This document shows, piece by piece, positions 1 to 8,510 of a stretch of DNA of 64,000 bases. The stretch covers positions 1,240,001-1,304,000 of the forward strand of contig CAVSLD010000006.1 in the NCBI GenBank assembly GCA_963728655.1, written 5' to 3'. The stretch is from Iamia sp963728655. GTDB lineage: Bacteria > Actinomycetota > Acidimicrobiia > Acidimicrobiales > Iamiaceae. Both the position numbers and the translations under genes were made by a program. Within the stretch, counting starts at the first letter, position 1. The number at the start of each line of letters is the position of its first letter. A model generated the notes under the pieces. That model ran no database searches. It saw only the letters and a list, made by a program, of their open reading frames with translations, and was not told the DNA's origin.

Positions 1-1956
1 GTGGGCCGCGGCGTCGGGGCAGGAGGCCACCGGGTGGGCGTCGGCCTCCGACGTCGCCGGTTCCCCTCCCCCGCCCCGCCCCTGCGGCGGGCCCCCCGGA
101 CGCGGGCCAGGTTCTCGGCCACCTCGTGCTGGAAGGCCCGGTTGTTGGGCGCGTAGGGCTCGGGCAGCTCGACCTCGCCGACGCGGCTGAGGACCTCGTC
201 GATGTCGTCGCTGCTGATGGTGCGGTTCCGGCCCCGGTCGTCGACGGCGTGGAGCCGGCCCCGCTCCGCCCCCCGCCAGCCCACCGACAGCACGGCCAGC
301 CGGGTGCCGCGCAACCAGACCACGTCGCCGGGCCGGAGCCGGGCCAGCGAGGTGAGGACGTCGTGGCGGGACGTGTCGCGTGCGGCGCGCCGCATCGTCG
401 CGCCGGCGGGCCAGGCGGTACTCCTCCACGTCGCCCCGCTCGCAGGTGGCCTCGGCGACCAGGCGCTCGAGGGTGGTCTCGCGGGCGTCGCGCCGGGTCC
501 GCAGCCGGACCACGCCCCGGTCGGCCTGGAACTGGGCGAAGGACCGGTCGAGCAGCCGGTGGGCCTCGTCGCGGTCGTGGCGGCGCACCAGGTTGGCGGC
601 CATGTTGTAGGTCGGGCGGAAGGCCGAGCGCAGGTCGAAGCGCCGGCTCATCACCAGGTCGGCCACCTGCTGGAAGCGCACGAACGGGCTCCACAGGACC
701 AGGGCCCGACCGACCTCGTCGATGCCGCGGCGCCCGGCCCGCCCGGTGAGCTGGGTGTACTGGCCGGGGGTGAGGGGCTCGTGCTGCTCGCCGGTGAACT
801 TGGTGAGGGTCTCGATCACCACCGAGCGGGCCGGCATGTTGATGCCGAGGGCGAGGGTCTCGGTGGCGAAGACCACCTTGACCAGGCCCTGGACGAAGCA
901 GGCCTCCACCGCCTCCTTGAAGGGCGGCACCATCCCGGCGTGGTGGGCGGCGATGCCCTGCTCCAGCTGGGCCAGCCACAGGTCGTGGTCGAGCACGGCC
1001 AGGTCCGACTCGCTGAGCGACGCGGTGTGGGCCTCGGCGATGGCCCGGATCCGGCGCCGCTCGCCGGGGTCGGTGAGGCGCACGCCCGCCTCCAGCAGGC
1101 CCCGGGCCGCGTCGTCGCAGCCCCGGCGGCTGAAGACGAAGCAGATGGACGGCAGCAGGCCCTCGTCCTCGAGGTGCTCCACCACCTCCAGGCGGCGGGG
1201 CGTGGCGTAGCGGCGACGGGAGCGGGCCCGGCGGTCCCGTCGGGGGGCCAGGCTGGCGGCGTCGAGCTTCTCGCCCACCGGGTTGGGCTCGCCGTCGACC
1301 ACCACGGGGAGCACGACCAGGTCGCGGGTGGCCCGGTCCCGCGCCGCGTAGAGGCTCGACAGCTCCACCGGGCGCCGGTGCTCGACCACGGTGACGGTCC
1401 GGCCCCGGACGGCGTCGATCCAGGCCGCCAGCTCGTCGGCGTTCGACACCGTGGCCGACAGGGCCACGATCCGCACCGAGGCCGGGAGGTGGATGATGAC
1501 CTCCTCCCACACCGGGCCCCGGTAGCGGTCCTGGAGGTAGTGGACCTCGTCGAGCACCACCAGCCCCAGCCCGTCGAGGGCCGGGGACCGGGCGTAGAGC
1601 ATGTTGCGCAGCACCTCGGTGGTCATCACCAGCACGGGCGCATCGCTGTTGACGGTGGTGTCGCCGGTGACGAGGCCGACCTGCGCCGCCCCGTGCCGAG
1701 CCCGGAGGTCGGCGAACTTCTGGTTGGACAGGGCCTTGATGGGGGTGGTGTAGAAGGCCTTCAGCCCCTGGGCCAGGGCCCGGTCGACCCCGTGGTCGGC
1801 CACGACCGTCTTGCCCGATCCGGTGGGCGCGGCGACCAGGACCGAGGCGCCCTCGTCGACCGCGGCGATGGCCTCGCGCTGGAACCGGTCGAGGGTGAAG
1901 CCGCGGTCGTCGCCCCCGGCGGGGGTGGTCCCGTCGCCACCTCGCGCCGCGCTCAC
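1..1956 (-). CDS. helY: HelY/Ski2-like DEAD-box RNA helicase, 3' end beyond window, two frameshifts
   Basis: Superfamily 2 helicase related to mycobacterial HelY and eukaryotic Ski2/Mtr4, expected to unwind RNA with ATP. Visible motifs are Walker A APTGSGKT (about residues 43-50), DEVH (136-139) and SAT (167-169). The GTG start overlaps the tatC stop (GTGA), so the two genes are probably coupled. The reading frame carries the helicase homology down to about position 399. It then continues one frame over from about 386 to about 100 (the domain beginning LARLRPGDVVWLRG). It returns to the first frame by about position 60 (HPVASCPD). One extra base and one missing base would explain this. The C-terminus lies outside the window. 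Product call is firm; intactness is not. Confidence 0.85.
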   Translation of the reverse strand, partial: MSAARGGDGTTPAGGDDRGFTLDRFQREAIAAVDEGASVLVAAPTGSGKTVVADHGVDRALAQGLKAFYTTPIKALSNQKFADLRARHGAAQVGLVTGDTTVNSDAPVLVMTTEVLRNMLYARSPALDGLGLVVLDEVHYLQDRYRGPVWEEVIIHLPASVRIVALSATVSNADELAAWIDAVRGRTVTVVEHRRPVELSSLYAARDRATRDLVVLPVVVDGEPNPVGEKLDAASLAPRRDRRARSRRRYATPRRLEVVEHLEDEGLLPSICFVFSRRGCDDAARGLLEAGVRLTDPGERRRIRAIAEAHTASLSESDLAVLDHDLWLAQLEQGIAAHHAGMVPPFKEAVEACFVQGLVKVVFATETLALGINMPARSVVIETLTKFTGEQHEPLTPGQYTQLTGRAGRRGIDEVGRALVLWSPFVRFQQVADLVMSRRFDLRSAFRPTYNMAANLVRRHDRDEAHRLLDRSFAQFQADRGVVRLRTRRDARETTLERLVAEATCERGDVEEYRLARRRDDAARRTRHVPPRRPHLAGPAPARRRGLVARHPAGRAVGGLAGGGAGPAPRRRRPGPEPHHQQRRHRRGPQPRRRGRAARALRAQQPGLPARGGREPGPRPGGPPQGRGGGGEPATSEADAHPVASCPDAAAH

Positions 1957-2756
1957 GCGGCGTCCGCCGCCTCGGCCTTCCTCCGGCGCCGGTCCCGCAC
2001 CCGGCCGATGATGATCGACACCTCGTAGAGCAGGCACATGGGGATGGTGAGGGCCAGCATGCTGATGGGGTCGCCCGACGGCGTGGCCACGGCCACGAAC
2101 ACGGCGACGATCACGATCACGTAGCGCCGGCTCCGGCGCAGCGCGTCGGTGCTGACGATGCCGAGCACGTTGAGGGTGGAGACGAGCAGGGGGAACTCGA
2201 AGCCGATGCCGAAGGCCAGCATCATGAACACGATCAGCTTCAGGTACTTCTGGGGCGTGTAGAACTCGACGAAGTTGCCGTCACCGCCGATCGACTGCAG
2301 GAACTCGAGGGCCTTGGGCAGGGTCCAGAAGGCGATGGCCGCACCGGCCGCGAACAGCGCGGTGCCCACCGCGATGAAGGTGACCCCGTACTTCTTCTCG
2401 TTGTCGTAGAGGCCGGGCGAGACGAACTTCCAGATCTGCCAGAGGATCACCGGCATGGCGAACATGATCCCGGCGTAGGTGGTGAGCTGGATGCGGATCT
2501 GGAACCCGGTCAGCGGCCCGTCGGCCAGGAGGGCGCCGCCGGACAGCTGGTTGACCAGGTTGTCGTCGGGGGCGGTGTCGCGCAGCGGCCCCAGCAGCAG
2601 GTCGAAGATGGGCTGGTAGAGGAACCAGGCCAGGGTCGCCCCGACGGCCACGCCGATCAGGGCCCGGAAGATGCGGGTCCGGAGCTCGGCGATGTGCTCG
2701 ACCAGGGACATGTGCCCGGTCTCGGACTCCGTCCGGGGTGCGGTCTCGGCGCTCAT
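1953..2756 (-). CDS. tatC: Sec-independent protein translocase TatC
   Basis: Integral membrane core of the twin-arginine translocase; it binds the RR signal peptide of folded substrates together with TatB. The 267-residue length fits the family. Several hydrophobic segments follow the N-terminal MSLVEHIAELRTR, which is the usual conserved TatC start region, so the true start could be this internal ATG about 15 codons in. The gene lies 7 bases after tatB and overlaps the helicase start by four bases, forming a tatB-tatC-helY unit on the minus strand, an order common in actinobacteria. Confidence 0.95.
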   Translation of the reverse strand: MSAETAPRTESETGHMSLVEHIAELRTRIFRALIGVAVGATLAWFLYQPIFDLLLGPLRDTAPDDNLVNQLSGGALLADGPLTGFQIRIQLTTYAGIMFAMPVILWQIWKFVSPGLYDNEKKYGVTFIAVGTALFAAGAAIAFWTLPKALEFLQSIGGDGNFVEFYTPQKYLKLIVFMMLAFGIGFEFPLLVSTLNVLGIVSTDALRRSRRYVIVIVAVFVAVATPSGDPISMLALTIPMCLLYEVSIIIGRVRDRRRRKAEAADAA

Positions 2757-2763
2757 GGGCGGG

Positions 2764-3300
2764 TCAGCCCGCGGCCCGGGTGCCGCCGTCGTCGCGCCCG
2801 CGGAGCGGCGTCACGTTCCCGGGGTCGCCGCGGTCGGCGTCCGTCCCCTGGTCAGCAGGGTCCTCGTCGGCCCCCGGTGGGCGCGCCGCCTCCGGAGCCG
2901 GAGCATCGGCGTCATCGGCCGCGCCGGCGGCGGGCCCGTCGGCCACGGCCGGTCGGAAGGGGCCGTGGCCCTCGTCGTCGAGGGGGGCGTGGCTGGGGTC
3001 GTCCTCCACCGCGGTGGTGTCGATGATCCCGTCCTCGGCGCCGTCGGGCGGGTCGGCGCCCACGACCCGCACCTCGTCGTCGACGTTGCCCGGCGACAGC
3101 CGCTCCTCGCCGGGGCGGAAGGGAACGTCGTCGGGGTCCATGGCCCGGCGGATCTCGTCCTGGAAGCCCGAGGACATGCGCCGGAGCTGGGCCACGTACT
3201 TGCCGATCTCGCCCATCGCCTTGGGCAGGCGCTCGGGGCCGAGGATCAACAGCCCCAGGAGCAGGATGACGAGGAGCTCGCCACCACCGACGTTGAACAT
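2764..3300 (-). CDS. tatB: Sec-independent translocase TatB
   Basis: Single-pass partner of TatC that forms the substrate receptor. The N-terminal membrane helix begins MFNVGGGELLVILLLG and is followed by LGPERLP and an amphipathic helix, which is the TatB rather than TatA signature (TatA normally has FGAKKLP). The rest (about residues 60-178) is acidic, low complexity and presumably cytosolic and disordered. At 178 residues it is typical for actinobacterial TatB. The ATG sits six bases after a TAGGCT hexamer with no Shine-Dalgarno, suggesting a leaderless mRNA. Confidence 0.9.
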   Translation of the reverse strand: MFNVGGGELLVILLLGLLILGPERLPKAMGEIGKYVAQLRRMSSGFQDEIRRAMDPDDVPFRPGEERLSPGNVDDEVRVVGADPPDGAEDGIIDTTAVEDDPSHAPLDDEGHGPFRPAVADGPAAGAADDADAPAPEAARPPGADEDPADQGTDADRGDPGNVTPLRGRDDGGTRAAG

Positions 3301-3306
3301 GCGACG

Positions 3307-3312
3307 AGCCTA
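3307..3312 (-). promoter_or_regulatory. Leaderless -10 box of tatB (TAGGCT)
   Basis: On the minus strand TAGGCT ends six bases before the tatB ATG. No purine-rich ribosome site lies between. It would initiate the tatB-tatC-helY unit. Confidence 0.55.
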
Positions 3313-3360
3313 CCGAACACCCCTGCCCGGCCCCCTGCGGGACGGGCGCCGGAGCGGGTC

Positions 3361-3603
3361 TCAGGTCAGGTCCGCCACAGCCCGCTCGGCCAGGTCCCGA
3401 CGACGACGGGCGGCCTCGGCGACCTCGCCCCGGAGGGCGTCGCTCGCGGCCGGCACGGCACCCAGGCCGTCGGTGGCGGTCTGCAGCGACGCCACCGCGG
3501 CGTCGGCGCGCGCCACTGCCCGCCAGGCGAGGGCGAAGCCCACCAAGGTGGCCACCACGGCCACCGACCAGATCCAGACCACCGCGTGAGAGTAGGTGAT
3601 CAC
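3361..3603 (-). CDS. Small membrane-anchored coiled-coil protein, unknown function
   Basis: An 80-residue protein with one N-terminal membrane helix (about residues 7-29, rich in V, A and W) followed by an Ala/Arg/Glu-rich helix likely to form a cytosolic coiled coil. The GTG start is chosen because GAGGGG lies about nine bases upstream, overlapping the stop of the preceding Zn-ribbon gene. The 14-base spacing suggests the two are co-transcribed. I do not recognise a family. Confidence 0.6.
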   Translation of the reverse strand: MITYSHAVVWIWSVAVVATLVGFALAWRAVARADAAVASLQTATDGLGAVPAASDALRGEVAEAARRRRDLAERAVADLT

Positions 3604-3617
3604 CGCGCCGCTGCCCC

Positions 3618-3950
3618 TCAGCCCTCGACCAGGCGACCCAGCTCGGTGGTCAGCCGTCCGTCGTCGCCCAGGAGGCGGTGGAAGTCGAGGAGGTCGTCGT
3701 GGTCGATGGGATCGCCCAGCCGCTGCTCGTCCAGCTCGGCCGGCAGCCGCCAGCGGTGCAGGCGGACGCCCGAGGCGATGAGCAGCTCGACGATCCGGGG
3801 CTCGGCGGCCTTGGCCACGGCCATGCCGCACCCGGGGCAGCGGAAGGTGTACGACCCGTTGCCGTTGTCCACGCAGACGCGGACCACGACCTCGTCGCTC
3901 GTGATCTCGACGTCGCCGCAGTCGGCGCAGGTCGCCCTGATCGTGGCCAT
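3618..3950 (-). CDS. Zn-ribbon protein, unknown function
   Basis: A 110-residue protein. The N-terminus has two CxxC pairs, CADCGD (about residue 8) and CPGC (about residue 38), spaced as in a zinc ribbon and separated by beta-strand-like sequence. The C-terminal half is helical and acidic. The ATG is preceded by a strong GGAGGAG ribosome site. It is followed by the small membrane gene. Similar short proteins are usually annotated as hypothetical in actinobacteria. A nucleic-acid or transcription role is possible but not shown. Confidence 0.7.
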   Translation of the reverse strand: MATIRATCADCGDVEITSDEVVVRVCVDNGNGSYTFRCPGCGMAVAKAAEPRIVELLIASGVRLHRWRLPAELDEQRLGDPIDHDDLLDFHRLLGDDGRLTTELGRLVEG

Positions 3951-4072
3951 TCGTCTCCTCCGTTGACGGGGCTCTGCGTCCCGTCGCGTCCCTGCACCCG
4001 TCGGCCGCGATCACGACCACTTGAGCGTCGGCGGAGAGTCATCGACGGGTCCTCGGGCGCGAGGATGGGCCG

Positions 4073-4834
4073 ATGCCCACGCGCCACCCGTCGCTCCAGC
4101 AGCCCCCCATCGGCTTCGCCCACCGGGGGGCCCGGGCCCATGCGCCGGAGAACACGGTGGAGGCCTTCGCCCTGGCCCTCCGGCTGGGCGCCACCGGCCT
4201 GGAGACCGATGCCTGGGTGACCGCCGACGGGGTGGCCGTGCTCGACCACGACGGGCTGGTGGGACGCCGGCCCCGACGGCGGCGGATCTCCGAGCTGACC
4301 AGGGCCGAGCTGCCCGAGGAGCTCCCGTCCGCAGCCGAGCTGGTGCCCCTGCTCGACGGCGACGTGCACCTCTCGGTCGACGTCAAGGACCCCGCCGCCG
4401 CCGCCCCGCTCATCGCGGCCCTGGCCGAGGGCGATCCCACCCGGTTGGCGCGGGTGTGGCTCTGCCACGACGACCACGACCTGCTCCTGTCCTGGCGCGA
4501 GCACGCCCGCCCCGTCCGCCTGGTCGACTCGACCCGGCTCAAGGCCCTCCACCAGGGCCCTGAGCGCCACGCCGCCCGGCTGCGCTCGGTGGGCATCGAC
4601 GCCGTCAACCTCCACCACAGCGACTGGACCGGTGGCCTGGTCACCCTCTACCACCGCTTCGCGGTGCGGGCGTGGGGCTGGGACGCCCAGCACGCCCGCA
4701 TCCTCGACGGACTGCTCGACATGGGCATCGACGCCGTGTTCTCGGACCACACCGACCGCATGGTCGACGCCCTGGGCCGCGCCCTCGCCCCCGTCGGGGC
4801 CCGTCCCGCCACCCCGCCCGACCCCGGCATCTGA
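4073..4834 (+). CDS. Glycerophosphodiester phosphodiesterase (GDPD)
   Basis: Hydrolyses glycerophosphodiesters to glycerol-3-phosphate and an alcohol on a TIM barrel. The catalytic HRG (about residue 18) is followed by PENT, then ETDAW (metal-binding Glu and Asp), DHD and SVDVKDP, which together define the GDPD family. At 253 residues it is full length and has no signal peptide, so it is probably cytosolic. It is the only plus-strand gene in the first 17 kb and lies convergent with lepB. Substrate specificity cannot be read from the sequence. Confidence 0.9.
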   Translation: MPTRHPSLQQPPIGFAHRGARAHAPENTVEAFALALRLGATGLETDAWVTADGVAVLDHDGLVGRRPRRRRISELTRAELPEELPSAAELVPLLDGDVHLSVDVKDPAAAAPLIAALAEGDPTRLARVWLCHDDHDLLLSWREHARPVRLVDSTRLKALHQGPERHAARLRSVGIDAVNLHHSDWTGGLVTLYHRFAVRAWGWDAQHARILDGLLDMGIDAVFSDHTDRMVDALGRALAPVGARPATPPDPGI

Positions 4835-4876
4835 CCGGGACGCGGCGGGAGATCCCTGGTCAGAGGGGTCCTTCGG

Positions 4877-5542
4877 TCAGAAGAGGGTGATCTCGCTCAG
4901 CGGCCAGATGCGGATGAAGGCCCGGCCCACGATGGCCGACTCCTCCACCGAGTGGGTGGACCAGCACCGGGCGTCCTGGGACATGGGCCGGTTGTCGCCC
5001 ATCACGAACACCGAGTCGTCGGGGACGACGTAGACGCCGTCGCCGCCGCAGATCGGCTCGGTCTCCACCCCGTCGGGCAGGTAGGGCTCGTCCAGCTCCT
5101 CGCCGTCGATGTAGACGTCGCCGTCTCGGAGCGTGACCGTCTCGCCGGGCAGGCCGATGACCCGCTTGATGAGGTCCTCCACCTTCTGGCCGTCGATGGT
5201 GAGGGTGGGCTCGCCAGGCGGCAGCTCGAACACGATGATGTCGCCCCGGTTGACGTCGTGGAGCTTGTAGCTGAGGCGGTTGACGATGACCCGGTCGCGA
5301 CGGCCCTGGCCCATGAGGGTGGGCTCCATCGACCCCGACGGGATCCAGAACGTGGTGAAGAGGAACGTGCGCACCAGCAGGGCCACGACCACGGCCCCGC
5401 CCAGCACCGCGACCCACTCGATGGCGGAGCGGACCCGCCGGTCCCTCTTCTCCTCGGCCGTCTCCGGCGCCTCGTCGTCCTCCGCGCCCTCGTCGTCGGA
5501 GGCGGACGAGGCCGGGGGCCGGGGGTCGTCCGCTGGGGTCAC
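4877..5542 (-). CDS. lepB: Signal peptidase I
   Basis: Membrane serine protease that removes signal peptides from secreted proteins. An acidic cytosolic N-terminus (1-40) precedes a membrane helix (about 42-60). Catalytic Ser71 sits in PSGSMEPTL and the general base Lys126 in KRVIGLPGE. The conserved MGDNR box lies near the C-terminus. The GTG start follows TAGCGT by six bases, and that TAG is also the stop codon of pafC. The gene is inserted between pafC and the Zn-ribbon gene on the same strand. Confidence 0.93.
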   Translation of the reverse strand: MTPADDPRPPASSASDDEGAEDDEAPETAEEKRDRRVRSAIEWVAVLGGAVVVALLVRTFLFTTFWIPSGSMEPTLMGQGRRDRVIVNRLSYKLHDVNRGDIIVFELPPGEPTLTIDGQKVEDLIKRVIGLPGETVTLRDGDVYIDGEELDEPYLPDGVETEPICGGDGVYVVPDDSVFVMGDNRPMSQDARCWSTHSVEESAIVGRAFIRIWPLSEITLF

Positions 5543-5548
5543 GGGGCG

Positions 5549-5554
5549 ACGCTA
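5549..5554 (-). promoter_or_regulatory. Leaderless -10 box of lepB (TAGCGT), overlapping pafC stop
   Basis: TAGCGT ends six bases before the lepB GTG; its first three bases are the pafC TAG stop codon. Confidence 0.5.
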
Positions 5555-6520
5555 GCCCCGGGGCCCATCGGTTCCGTAGCGGGCGAGGACGCGGGCCGCG
5601 GCCGCCGCACCCGGGTCGGTGGTGCCCAGGTCCGGGTCGACCGAGACGAGCCGCGCCGTCGGGCCCAGGCGCAGGAGGAGCCGCTCGGCGAACCCCGGCG
5701 ACACCACCAGGAGCGTGGCCCGGACGGTGCCGTCGGGGCGGACCTCGAGGTGCTCGGTCGGGTGGCTCTCCACCACCCAGCGGGCCGCGGGGTCGAGGTC
5801 GAGCACCATCCGGGGGGCGTCGCGGTCGGCCCGCAGGGCGGTCGGGGGGCTGAGATCGCCCGGGACGTCGACCACCTCGTCGCGCACCGAGGCCGCCACC
5901 ACCCGGTCGACGCGGAACTGGCGCTCGGCGCCGGCGCGCCGGCAGTGGCCCCAGAGGTACCAGGCCCCCCGCTCGCGGAAGAGGGCCCAGGGCTCGACCA
6001 CCCGCTCGGTGCGGGTGCCGTGCTCGGCGTTGAGGTGGGCGATCTCCACCGCCCGGTGGGCCTCGACCGCCCCCTGGAGGGTGGTGAACACGGCGCGGTC
6101 GCCCACCCCGAGGTCGACGTCGACCTGCTGGCCCACCTCGATGCCCAGGGCACCGGCCACCTTCTCCAGGGCCCGGCCCAGGGCCCCGTCGCCGGGGTCC
6201 ACGCCGACGAGGGCGGAGCCCGCCGTCACCAGCGAGAGGGCCTCGGCCGGGGTGAGGCGCAGGGGGCGGTCGAAGGCCCGCAGGAACACGAAGACCCGGT
6301 CACCCTCGGCCCACATGTCCACCGGCAGGTCGAGGTAGTCGTCGCCCTCGCCGCCGATCATGGACGCCAGCTCCAGGTCGCGGCGCAGCTCGTCCTCGCT
6401 CACGCCGAAGTGGGCGGCGGCCTCGCTCGCCAGGGGACCGTCCTGCTCGGCGATCCACAGCACCTCGGCCAGCACCCTCTGCATGCGGGCCACCGCCGTC
6501 TCCCGGGCGGCGGGGCTCAC
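5552..6520 (-). CDS. pafC: WYL-domain transcriptional regulator PafC
   Basis: Partner of PafB; in mycobacteria the PafB-PafC heterodimer activates the LexA-independent DNA-damage response. The protein (322 residues) has an N-terminal helix-turn-helix region (about 1-60) and a WYL domain in which the family motif appears as GAWYLWGHCRRAG with ERQFRVDRV downstream, plus a C-terminal WCX-like part. The GTG start overlaps the pafB stop (GTGA), indicating translational coupling. Assignment to PafC rather than another WYL protein rests on the pairing and on the neighbouring proteasome genes. Confidence 0.88.
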   Translation of the reverse strand: MSPAARETAVARMQRVLAEVLWIAEQDGPLASEAAAHFGVSEDELRRDLELASMIGGEGDDYLDLPVDMWAEGDRVFVFLRAFDRPLRLTPAEALSLVTAGSALVGVDPGDGALGRALEKVAGALGIEVGQQVDVDLGVGDRAVFTTLQGAVEAHRAVEIAHLNAEHGTRTERVVEPWALFRERGAWYLWGHCRRAGAERQFRVDRVVAASVRDEVVDVPGDLSPPTALRADRDAPRMVLDLDPAARWVVESHPTEHLEVRPDGTVRATLLVVSPGFAERLLLRLGPTARLVSVDPDLGTTDPGAAAAARVLARYGTDGPRG

Positions 6521-7458
6521 CCGTCGGCCCCCGGCGCCGCCCGCGTCCGGACGTGGGCCACGAGGTGGTCGCGCACCTCGGGCGGGGCCACCACCTCGGC
6601 CTCGTCCAGGAACCCGAGGACGAAGCTCACCAGGGCGTCGACGTTGCGGACACCGAGGGTCAGCACCGCCCCGCCGTCGGCCTCCTCCTCCACCCCGGCC
6701 CGGGGCGCGGCCCGGCGGGCCGCGTCGACCTGGGGCGGGTCGATCCGCACCCGCACCGGGGTGGCGGGACCGTCGCCCATGGCCCAGGGCTCGTCGAGGG
6801 CGTCGACCGAGGTCACGGTCCGCGGCGCGAACCCGTCGCGGTCGCCGGTGCGCACCGGTCCACCCAGGCGGTCGAGGCGGAACTGACGCTCGTCGGCCCG
6901 CCCCGCGTCCCAGGCCGTGAGGTACCAGCGGCCCTTGGTGAAGCGCAGCCGCAGCGGGTGGACCACCCGGTCCTCGCCGTTGTAGGCGAACTCGGCGGTG
7001 CGGCGCTCGGCCACGGCCTGGAAGAGGGCCAGCACGGCGTCGTCGACCGGGAGCTCGGTGGGGGCCGAGGACCGGCCCCTCCCCTCCCCCACGGGGGCAC
7101 CCAGCTTGGTCACGCCGCCGGAGGGGTCGATGCCGGCCAGGCGCACGGCGGACGCGGCCACGGCCAGGGCCCGGCGCTCCTCCGGCGTGAGCCCGGGGTC
7201 GGCCAGGTAGGCCTCCTCCGGTCGCAGCCGGTAGCCGTCGGCCGGCGGGTCGGTGCCGGGGATGGGCTCGGCCCGCACCGGGTGGCCGAGGATCTCGCCC
7301 AGCTCGTTCTTGTCCCGCTCGAACGTGCGGCGGAAGGCATCGTCGTCGTCGCTGTAGCCCGCGACCTTGGCCCGGACCTGGCGGGCCGTCAGCGGCGCGT
7401 CGGCGTCGAGCAGCACCTGGAGCAGGGCCAGCAGCCGGGTGACCTTGTCGGACGCCAT
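6517..7458 (-). CDS. pafB: WYL-domain transcriptional regulator PafB
   Basis: First gene of the pafBC pair. The winged helix at residues 1-75 (DKVTRLLALLQVLLDADAPL) is followed by a WYL domain with KGRWYLTAWD and ERQFRLDRL, and a WCX extension. The length of 313 residues is normal. In mycobacteria single-stranded DNA bound by the WYL domains triggers PafBC activity; that is family knowledge. The ATG is eight bases downstream of TAGCAT, whose TAG is the stop of the DUF3866 gene, so pafBC may be transcribed as a leaderless message. Confidence 0.9.
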   Translation of the reverse strand: MASDKVTRLLALLQVLLDADAPLTARQVRAKVAGYSDDDDAFRRTFERDKNELGEILGHPVRAEPIPGTDPPADGYRLRPEEAYLADPGLTPEERRALAVAASAVRLAGIDPSGGVTKLGAPVGEGRGRSSAPTELPVDDAVLALFQAVAERRTAEFAYNGEDRVVHPLRLRFTKGRWYLTAWDAGRADERQFRLDRLGGPVRTGDRDGFAPRTVTSVDALDEPWAMGDGPATPVRVRIDPPQVDAARRAAPRAGVEEEADGGAVLTLGVRNVDALVSFVLGFLDEAEVVAPPEVRDHLVAHVRTRAAPGADG

Positions 7459-7466
7459 CGGCGGCG

Positions 7467-7472
7467 ATGCTA
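7467..7472 (-). promoter_or_regulatory. Leaderless -10 box of pafB (TAGCAT), overlapping upstream stop
   Basis: TAGCAT ends eight bases before the pafB ATG; TAG doubles as the stop codon of the DUF3866 gene. Confidence 0.45.
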
Positions 7473-8501
7473 CGAGGCGCCGGACGGGCCCAGGAGCGAT
7501 GCCGCGTGGGCGCCGGCAGCCGCCGCGGCGGCGAAGAACAGGGCGTCCTCGTCGGGGCCCCGGCCCATGGTGGTGACCCGCACGCCGGCCGCGTCGAGGG
7601 CGGCGCCGGCATCGGGGGCGACGACCGCGACCGGGTGGTGGCGACCGCCCAGGTCCACCTCCAGGCCGGGGGGCAGCGGGACCTCGACCTCGGACCGCGC
7701 CGCGTCGAGCACGGTCAGGGTGTGGTGGCTCACGCCCTGGTGGCGGGGGCGGGCGTCACCCGAGGAGGCCCGCACGCAGGCGACGGGGCGGCCGCCGAGC
7801 CAGGACGCGGCGTCGAGGACGGCCGCCTGCTCCAGGCCGCTGTAGCCCAGGCGGGACCCGGTGCCCACCCCACCCAGGCCCATCCCGGCCACCACCACCT
7901 CGGCGTCGAAGGCCTGGACGGCCACGGCCAGGGCGGACGGGAGCCCCACCGCCTCGCGCTCGCCGCCGAACGCGTGGCCGGCGGTGACGGTGCCCACCAG
8001 CAGGCCGCCCTCGAGGAGGGCGTGGACCAGGTCCGAGAGGGCGAGGGGCAGGGCCCCCCCGTCGGTCATCACGTAGGCGACGCGGGTGCCGGGCCGGGCT
8101 GCGGCCACGGTGGCCGCCACCACCCCGACCTGGCTGTGGACGCTGCAGGCCACGACCGGCGTGCCGGGCAGGTCGGTGGCGGCGTCGGGGTGGTGCTCCT
8201 CGTCCACCCCCACGTCGGCCTGCAGGCTGGTGTAGCGGACCTTCATCACGTGGCCCCCGGCGCCGCCGGACCACTCCCGACGGCTCAGGTTCCAGTGCAC
8301 GACGTGCCAGCCGCCGGTGCCGAGGGACAGGTCCACCGCGGTGGTGTTGACCACCACCTCGTCGCCGACCGCCACCGGCCCGGTCAGGTCGGTGAGGGCG
8401 TAGGCGCGGGCCGGTGCGCCGTCGACGTCGACCCGCACCCGCTGCAGGCCGGGGCGGGCCGAGAGCTCCTCGGTGACGGTGGCGGTGCGGAAGGTGGGCA
8501 C
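7470..8501 (-). CDS. DUF3866 family protein
   Basis: A 343-residue protein of the uncharacterised DUF3866 family, mostly found in actinobacteria and some Firmicutes. Landmarks are the N-terminal beta-rich part (about 1-75, with GDEVVVNTTAVDLSLGTGG), HVMKVRYTSLQ, a Gly-rich central segment VVAGMGLGGVGTGSRLGYSG, and HHTLTVLD near the end. No signal peptide or membrane helix is evident. It lies 9 bases after the methyltransferase and 11 before pafB. The role is unknown; proximity to pafBC is shared with other actinobacteria and does not by itself show a proteasome function. Confidence 0.85.
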   Translation of the reverse strand: MPTFRTATVTEELSARPGLQRVRVDVDGAPARAYALTDLTGPVAVGDEVVVNTTAVDLSLGTGGWHVVHWNLSRREWSGGAGGHVMKVRYTSLQADVGVDEEHHPDAATDLPGTPVVACSVHSQVGVVAATVAAARPGTRVAYVMTDGGALPLALSDLVHALLEGGLLVGTVTAGHAFGGEREAVGLPSALAVAVQAFDAEVVVAGMGLGGVGTGSRLGYSGLEQAAVLDAASWLGGRPVACVRASSGDARPRHQGVSHHTLTVLDAARSEVEVPLPPGLEVDLGGRHHPVAVVAPDAGAALDAAGVRVTTMGRGPDEDALFFAAAAAAGAHAASLLGPSGAS

Positions 8502-8510
8502 CCCGCCTGC

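Noticed and set aside
202..2028. Long open frame antisense to the helicase and the end of tatC
   Set aside because: Composition is the mirror of the helicase codons (His, Gln, Gly and Val rich) with no recognisable domain; long antisense frames are expected at this GC content.
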